Assembly (NCBI GenBank): GCA_944385095.1
Contig: CALWVS010000013.1
Coordinates: forward strand, 1-57,191
Reading direction: 5' to 3'
Length of the DNA stretch: 57,191 bases
Origin: an uncultured Oscillospiraceae bacterium
GTDB lineage: Bacteria > Bacillota > Clostridia > Oscillospirales > Oscillospiraceae
This document shows positions 54,022 through 57,191 of the stretch, piece by piece. Numbering within the stretch: position 1 is the stretch's first letter; every line of letters starts with the position of its first letter. Below the pieces are notes generated by a model. That model did not search any database. It saw nothing but the letters and a program-made list of their open reading frames with translations, and was not told the origin of the DNA. Made by a program: the position numbers and the translations under genes.

Positions 54022-54984
54022 GTGAATACACTCATACAAAAGGTGCTCAGTGGTCAACACCTCCACCGCAGGGATGATTTGACCTCTCTTTTATGTATGG
54101 ATTTGGACACACTTTGCAACTATGCCAACGAAATTCGACAAACATTCTGTGGCAATCAAGCAGAATTGTGTACCATTCTCAACGCACGCAGTGGTCGCTG
54201 TGGGGAGGACTGCAAATTCTGTGCCCAGTCCTGTCACCACAAAACAGCGGTTGATGAATATCCCTTCTGTTCCAAAGAGGAAATTCTCTCCCATGGAGCA
54301 TACAACCAAAACGCTGGTGTCCAACGGTTTTCTCTGGTAACAGCCGGTCGTGGTCTACATGGAGAAGAATTTTCCATGGCACTAGATGCCTACAGACAAT
54401 TACAAAAAAACACTAGTCTGTCTCTCTGTGCCTCTCACGGTTTTCAATCTTTGGAAGAATTTCGTGCTTTGAAAGCCTGTGGTGTCACTCGTTACCATGC
54501 CAATCTGGAAACATCCAGAAGAAATTTTCCCAATATTTGTACCACCCATAGTTATGAGGACAAATTGGAAAACATTCGCAGAGCCAAAGAAGCCGGTCTG
54601 GAAATTTGCTCCGGTGGTATCTTGGGCATGGGTGAAACCTTTGAAGATCGCATTGACATGGCATTTGACCTTGCTGAGTTGGGGGTTGTATCTATTCCTT
54701 TGAATTTACTCAATCCCATTCCTGGAACCCCCTTTGCACATCTGTCACCAATCTCCAACGATGATGTGCTGCGTACCGTTTCCATTTTTAGAATCATTAA
54801 TCCCACAGTATGGATTCGCATGGCTGCTGGACGAAACCGTTTTTCAGATGGTGGTGCTGCTCTGTTCCTCTCTGGTGCCAATGCAGCCATCACAGGGGAT
54901 ATGCTCACCACCACTGGTACCAACATTCAACAAGACAAAACTATGCTGACATCCCTTGGGTATCAGCTTACCGAAAAGGAGTAA
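54022..54984 (+). CDS. bioB: Biotin synthase BioB
   Basis: 320 residues, GTG start at 54022 with GGAGGGG upstream. The radical-SAM cluster motif is GRCGEDCKFCAQS (CxxxCxxC), preceded by ILNARS. Further marks: YHANLETSRRNFPNI, ICSGGILGMGE, NLLNPIPGTPF and the C-terminal 2Fe-2S site Cys/Arg residues. It inserts sulfur into dethiobiotin, releasing two 5'-deoxyadenosines per turn. No other biotin genes (bioA, D, F) appear here, so dethiobiotin must come from elsewhere. Confidence 0.96.
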   Translation: MNTLIQKVLSGQHLHRRDDLTSLLCMDLDTLCNYANEIRQTFCGNQAELCTILNARSGRCGEDCKFCAQSCHHKTAVDEYPFCSKEEILSHGAYNQNAGVQRFSLVTAGRGLHGEEFSMALDAYRQLQKNTSLSLCASHGFQSLEEFRALKACGVTRYHANLETSRRNFPNICTTHSYEDKLENIRRAKEAGLEICSGGILGMGETFEDRIDMAFDLAELGVVSIPLNLLNPIPGTPFAHLSPISNDDVLRTVSIFRIINPTVWIRMAAGRNRFSDGGAALFLSGANAAITGDMLTTTGTNIQQDKTMLTSLGYQLTEKE

Positions 54985-54988
54985 GCAT

Positions 54989-55555
54989 ATGGAAGAAACA
55001 ATAAAGATGAAATCCCAAAGCAAAACCTACCGACTGGTTATGACTGCACTAATGGCATCTGTCATTTGTATTTTGGCTCCTATGTCCATTCAAATTGGGG
55101 ATATTCCCATTTCCTTGACCAATCTGGCAATCTATGTGATTCTGTACATTCTTGGTTGGAAACAGGGCAGTATCAGTTATCTGGTCTATATGCTCATTGG
55201 CATGGTGGGAGTCCCTGTGTTTTCTGGCTTTACTGGTGGACTGGGGAAACTTCTTGGCTACACAGGTGGCTATATCATTGGCTTTCTCCCTATGGCTATT
55301 GTGGCTGGTCTTGTGATTGACCACACCAAAAACCGTTTTTTACATCTTCTGGGCATGATTGCTGGTACCATCATCTGCTATTCCTTAGGTACTGCATGGT
55401 ATTGTTTTAGCAGTGGTGCCCCAATAGGTGCTGCACTAGCGGTATGTGTCATTCCGTTTATTCCATTCGACCTTCTTAAAATGGTATTTGCCATTGGAGT
55501 TGGTCCTCTCATCCGCTCCCGTCTCTGCTCTGCTGGTGTCTACCACAAAATTTAA
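54989..55555 (+). CDS. bioY: Biotin ECF transporter S component BioY
   Basis: 188 residues with six spans. TALMASVICILAPMSIQIGDIPISLTNLAIY is the BioY pattern. GVPVFSGFTGGLGKLLGYTGGYIIGF is its signature. Start ATG 54989 with AAAGGAG five bases upstream, 4 bp after bioB. It would join the EcfA1/A2/T module of this window to import biotin. It shares the candidate BirA control with bioB. Confidence 0.95.
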   Translation: MEETIKMKSQSKTYRLVMTALMASVICILAPMSIQIGDIPISLTNLAIYVILYILGWKQGSISYLVYMLIGMVGVPVFSGFTGGLGKLLGYTGGYIIGFLPMAIVAGLVIDHTKNRFLHLLGMIAGTIICYSLGTAWYCFSSGAPIGAALAVCVIPFIPFDLLKMVFAIGVGPLIRSRLCSAGVYHKI

Positions 55556-55557
55556 TC

Positions 55558-55600
55558 CATCTGCTGTAATCCTTATGGATTGCAGCAGATTTCTTTTTCT
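55558..55600 (+). terminator. Terminator of bioB-bioY
   Basis: ATCTGCTGTAATCC pairs with GGATTGCAGCAGAT across TTAT, then TTCTTTTTC. The 3' arm overlaps the -35 of the next promoter. Confidence 0.85.
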
Positions 55601-55608
55601 GCTACAAT
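55580..55608 (+). promoter_or_regulatory. Promoter of the fumarase operon
   Basis: TTGCAG (55580-55585), 17-bp spacer, TACAAT (55603-55608), 33 bp before the ATG, inside the bioY terminator. Confidence 0.5.
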
Positions 55609-55641
55609 GGAGAAAACAGATTAGAAAAGAGGGTATTGTCT

Positions 55642-56481
55642 ATGCGAACCATTCCAGCATCTCAACTGACAGATGCAGTGGCACGTCTGTGCATTCAGGC
55701 AAACACACAACTCCCAGATGACATTGTATCTGCACTCGACCAAAGCAGAACAACAGAACCGTGGTCTCTTGCCAAAGAAACCCTTTCCCTTCTCTGGGAC
55801 AACCTGGAGGTTGCTACACAACAGTCTTTACCTATCTGTCAGGATACTGGTATGGCATGTGTATTTGTAGAACTGGGGCAGGATGTCTACATAGATGGAA
55901 ACTTTGAAGAAGCCATTCATGAAGGGGTACGGAAGGGCTATGGAGAAGGATATTTGCGAAAATCCATTGTAGGTGATCCTTTACGCCGTGTAAATACAGG
56001 TGATAATACCCCTGCTGCCATTACGGTTCGACTGGTTCCTGGAGATGGTTGTCAAATTACAGTTGCCCCCAAAGGCTTTGGTTCTGAAAATATGAGCCGT
56101 CTTGCCATGCTAAAACCTGCGGATGGTGTAGAAGGAGTGAAACAATTTGTACTGGACACGGTACAACAGGCAGGCTCTAACCCCTGTCCCCCCATTGTAC
56201 TGGGCATTGGCATAGGTGGTTCTTTTGACAAAGTAGCTTACCTTGCCAAACATGCCCTCCTCCGACCCATTGATGTGCCCAATCCTGACCCCTACTATGC
56301 ACAACTGGAACAGGAACTGCTCTCTGCCGTCAATGCTCTGGGGATTGGTCCACAGGGCTTTGGTGGGCAAACCACCTGTCTGGGACTCTCTATTGAAGCT
56401 GCTCCAACCCATGTGGCTGGTCTGCCTGTGGCTGTAAATGTAAGCTGTCATGTCACAAGACGTGCAAGCTGCACACTTTAA
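55642..56481 (+). CDS. Fumarate hydratase class I, alpha subunit
   Basis: 279 residues from ATG 55642 (AGAGGG upstream). LPICQDTGMACVFVELGQ holds the first cluster Cys. GEGYLRKSIVGDPLRRVNTGDNTPA, KGFGSENMSRLAML, NPCPPIVLGIGIGGSFD and QGFGGQTTCLG complete the family pattern with the other two Cys. Fe-S dependent hydration of fumarate to malate, oxygen sensitive, fitting the anaerobic setting. An L-tartrate dehydratase alpha has the same fold, but the fumarase is more likely. Confidence 0.9.
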   Translation: MRTIPASQLTDAVARLCIQANTQLPDDIVSALDQSRTTEPWSLAKETLSLLWDNLEVATQQSLPICQDTGMACVFVELGQDVYIDGNFEEAIHEGVRKGYGEGYLRKSIVGDPLRRVNTGDNTPAAITVRLVPGDGCQITVAPKGFGSENMSRLAMLKPADGVEGVKQFVLDTVQQAGSNPCPPIVLGIGIGGSFDKVAYLAKHALLRPIDVPNPDPYYAQLEQELLSAVNALGIGPQGFGGQTTCLGLSIEAAPTHVAGLPVAVNVSCHVTRRASCTL

Positions 56482-56500
56482 AGAAAGGGAGGCATTTTGG

Positions 56501-57055
56501 ATGCAATATCACTTAACAACTCCTGTTACCCCTGCCGATTTGGCTCCTCTCCATGCAGGAGATACTGTTTTGCTCTCTGGCGTGGTATACACTGCAAGAG
56601 ATGCTGCACATAAGCGCATGATGGAACTTTTGGATGCTGGAGAGCCACTTCCATTTCCTCTGGAAGGCTCTGCGATTTATTATGTCGGTCCCACCCCAGA
56701 ACGCCCCGGTCAGGTGATCGGCTCCGCTGGTCCAACTACCAGTGGTCGTATGGATGCCTATTCTCCTCGCCTGCTGGATCTGGGTCAGTCTATTATGATT
56801 GGTAAAGGGAAACGCAATCAGGCTGTGAAAGATGCAGTTGTGAAAAATGGAGCTGTCTATCTGGCTGCGCTGGGTGGTGCTGGTGCTCTCATGGCCGCCA
56901 GTGTGAAAGAGTTGGAGGTTATTTGCTGGGAAGATTTGGGCTGTGAGGCGGTACGTCGCCTCTATGTAGAAGATTTCCCCCTCACTGTCATTTTAGATAC
57001 CCATGGTGGGGATCTCTATGAAAGTGGTCCTGTTGCCTATTTGTCTCAGCGATAA
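56501..57055 (+). CDS. Fumarate hydratase class I, beta subunit
   Basis: 184 residues from ATG 56501 (GGGAGG nine bases upstream). The longer frame starting at 56450 lies inside the alpha gene. LLSGVVYTARDAAHKRMMELLDAGEPLPF, IYYVGPTPERPGQVIGSAGPTTSGRMDAYSP and MIGKGKRNQAV are the beta motifs. 19 bp after the alpha gene. Confidence 0.92.
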   Translation: MQYHLTTPVTPADLAPLHAGDTVLLSGVVYTARDAAHKRMMELLDAGEPLPFPLEGSAIYYVGPTPERPGQVIGSAGPTTSGRMDAYSPRLLDLGQSIMIGKGKRNQAVKDAVVKNGAVYLAALGGAGALMAASVKELEVICWEDLGCEAVRRLYVEDFPLTVILDTHGGDLYESGPVAYLSQR

Positions 57056-57114
57056 AATACTATTTTGACTTGTCCGTCTTGCTGTCTTTTCGGAATATTT
57101 AAATATATCCATTT

Positions 57115-57138
57115 GGGGGTGCGGACAAAAAGTTGGAC
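57115..57138 (+). repeat. Right terminal inverted repeat of an IS3-family element
   Basis: GGGGGTGCGGACAAAAAG followed by TTGGAC, matching the left-edge repeat (49-72, opposite strand) at 22 of 24 bases. The element extends to the right out of the window. Confidence 0.75.
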
Positions 57139-57141
57139 AAG

Positions 57142-57191
57142 TTATGTCGTGAACCCAAGATGCTGTCTATATTCCAAAGGGCTGAGTCCAC
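57142..57191 (-). CDS. IS3-family transposase OrfB, C-terminal fragment (runs off right edge)
   Basis: The minus-strand frame reads GLSPLEYRQHLGFTT then stop (TTA at 57142-57144). The last residues of IS3-type integrase-like OrfB proteins end in such a SPxEYR motif. Three bases after the stop the inverted repeat begins. Only 16 codons are seen, but the repeat, orientation and motif agree. Confidence 0.8.
   Translation of the reverse strand, partial: GLSPLEYRQHLGFTT

Noticed and set aside
1-57191. Composite transposon moving the whole 57 kb
   Set aside because: Content is mostly core metabolism on both strands, and direct IS copies are common assembly break points. Kept only as a finding about the edges.

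Overview
The window reads as a chromosomal segment of a low-to-mid GC, Gram-positive anaerobe of the Clostridia, probably Oscillospirales-like. The genus cannot be fixed from sequence alone. The clues are an FMN-riboswitch-controlled ribU, a complete ECF transporter module (ecfA1-ecfA2-ecfT), a sortase/adhesin pair, reverse rubrerythrin with PerR, two-subunit class I fumarase, 2-hydroxyacyl-CoA dehydratase activase proteins and clostridial ribosome binding sites. Both edges cut into IS3-family elements: the 5' end of one at the left and the 3' end of another at the right, in the same orientation. The window may therefore be a contig that breaks at a repeated IS.

Layout. 1-830: IS end and a tandem-OB SSB-like gene. 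840-1935: promoter, FMN riboswitch, ribU and terminator. 1967-2310: an HPr/Crh-like protein lacking His15. 2393-6226: a decayed LPXTG adhesin plus class B-like sortase, broken by a deletion junction and several one-base losses in homopolymers. 6457-15003 (minus strand): RNA methyltransferase, ecfA1, ecfA2, ecfT, truA, a DUF5711 protein, a CvpA-like protein and a ClpE-like unfoldase. 15251-15592: an XRE regulator facing a 22-kb plus-strand operon.

15928-40420 is the highlight: a contractile injection system (CIS) of the AAA-ATPase/gpJ type. It encodes tail terminator (DUF4255), PAAR-like tip (DUF4280), sheath, two tube proteins, an assembly chaperone, hub adaptor, hub, spike, gp25, two baseplate J proteins, gpI and AAA+ ATPase, followed by a large LuxR/MalT-type regulator. 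Its 5' end carries four genes not found in classical phage tails or PVC/Afp particles: a baseplate-associated protein with an Ig-like tail, a pseudokinase-like protein with one membrane span, a four-span protein ending in a degenerate class III cyclase domain, and a membrane-anchored MORN-repeat protein. This looks like a membrane-anchoring or signal-gated module, so the machine may fire from the cell rather than be released. The chaperone gene also carries a textbook -1 programmed frameshift signal (slippery A AAT TTT, 5-nt spacer, perfect 9-bp stem) that fuses a DUF6760-like domain to it. No tape measure, tail fibre or effector is obvious.

40573-44804 (minus strand): rubredoxin, Mop-domain protein, reverse rubrerythrin and PerR (oxidative defence), then a TVP38 membrane protein, a ComFB-like protein, and coaX with an ECF S-component (probably pantothenate). 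45037-57055 (plus strand): coaBC (divergent from panT-coaX), two activase/dehydratase-like Fe-S proteins, ruvX, an EFR1 ferrodoxin, a class II aldolase with mtnA (a probable DHAP-shunt pair for 5'-deoxyadenosine/MTA salvage), bioB-bioY behind candidate BirA boxes, and the alpha and beta subunits of class I fumarase. No tRNA, rRNA or CRISPR array was seen.
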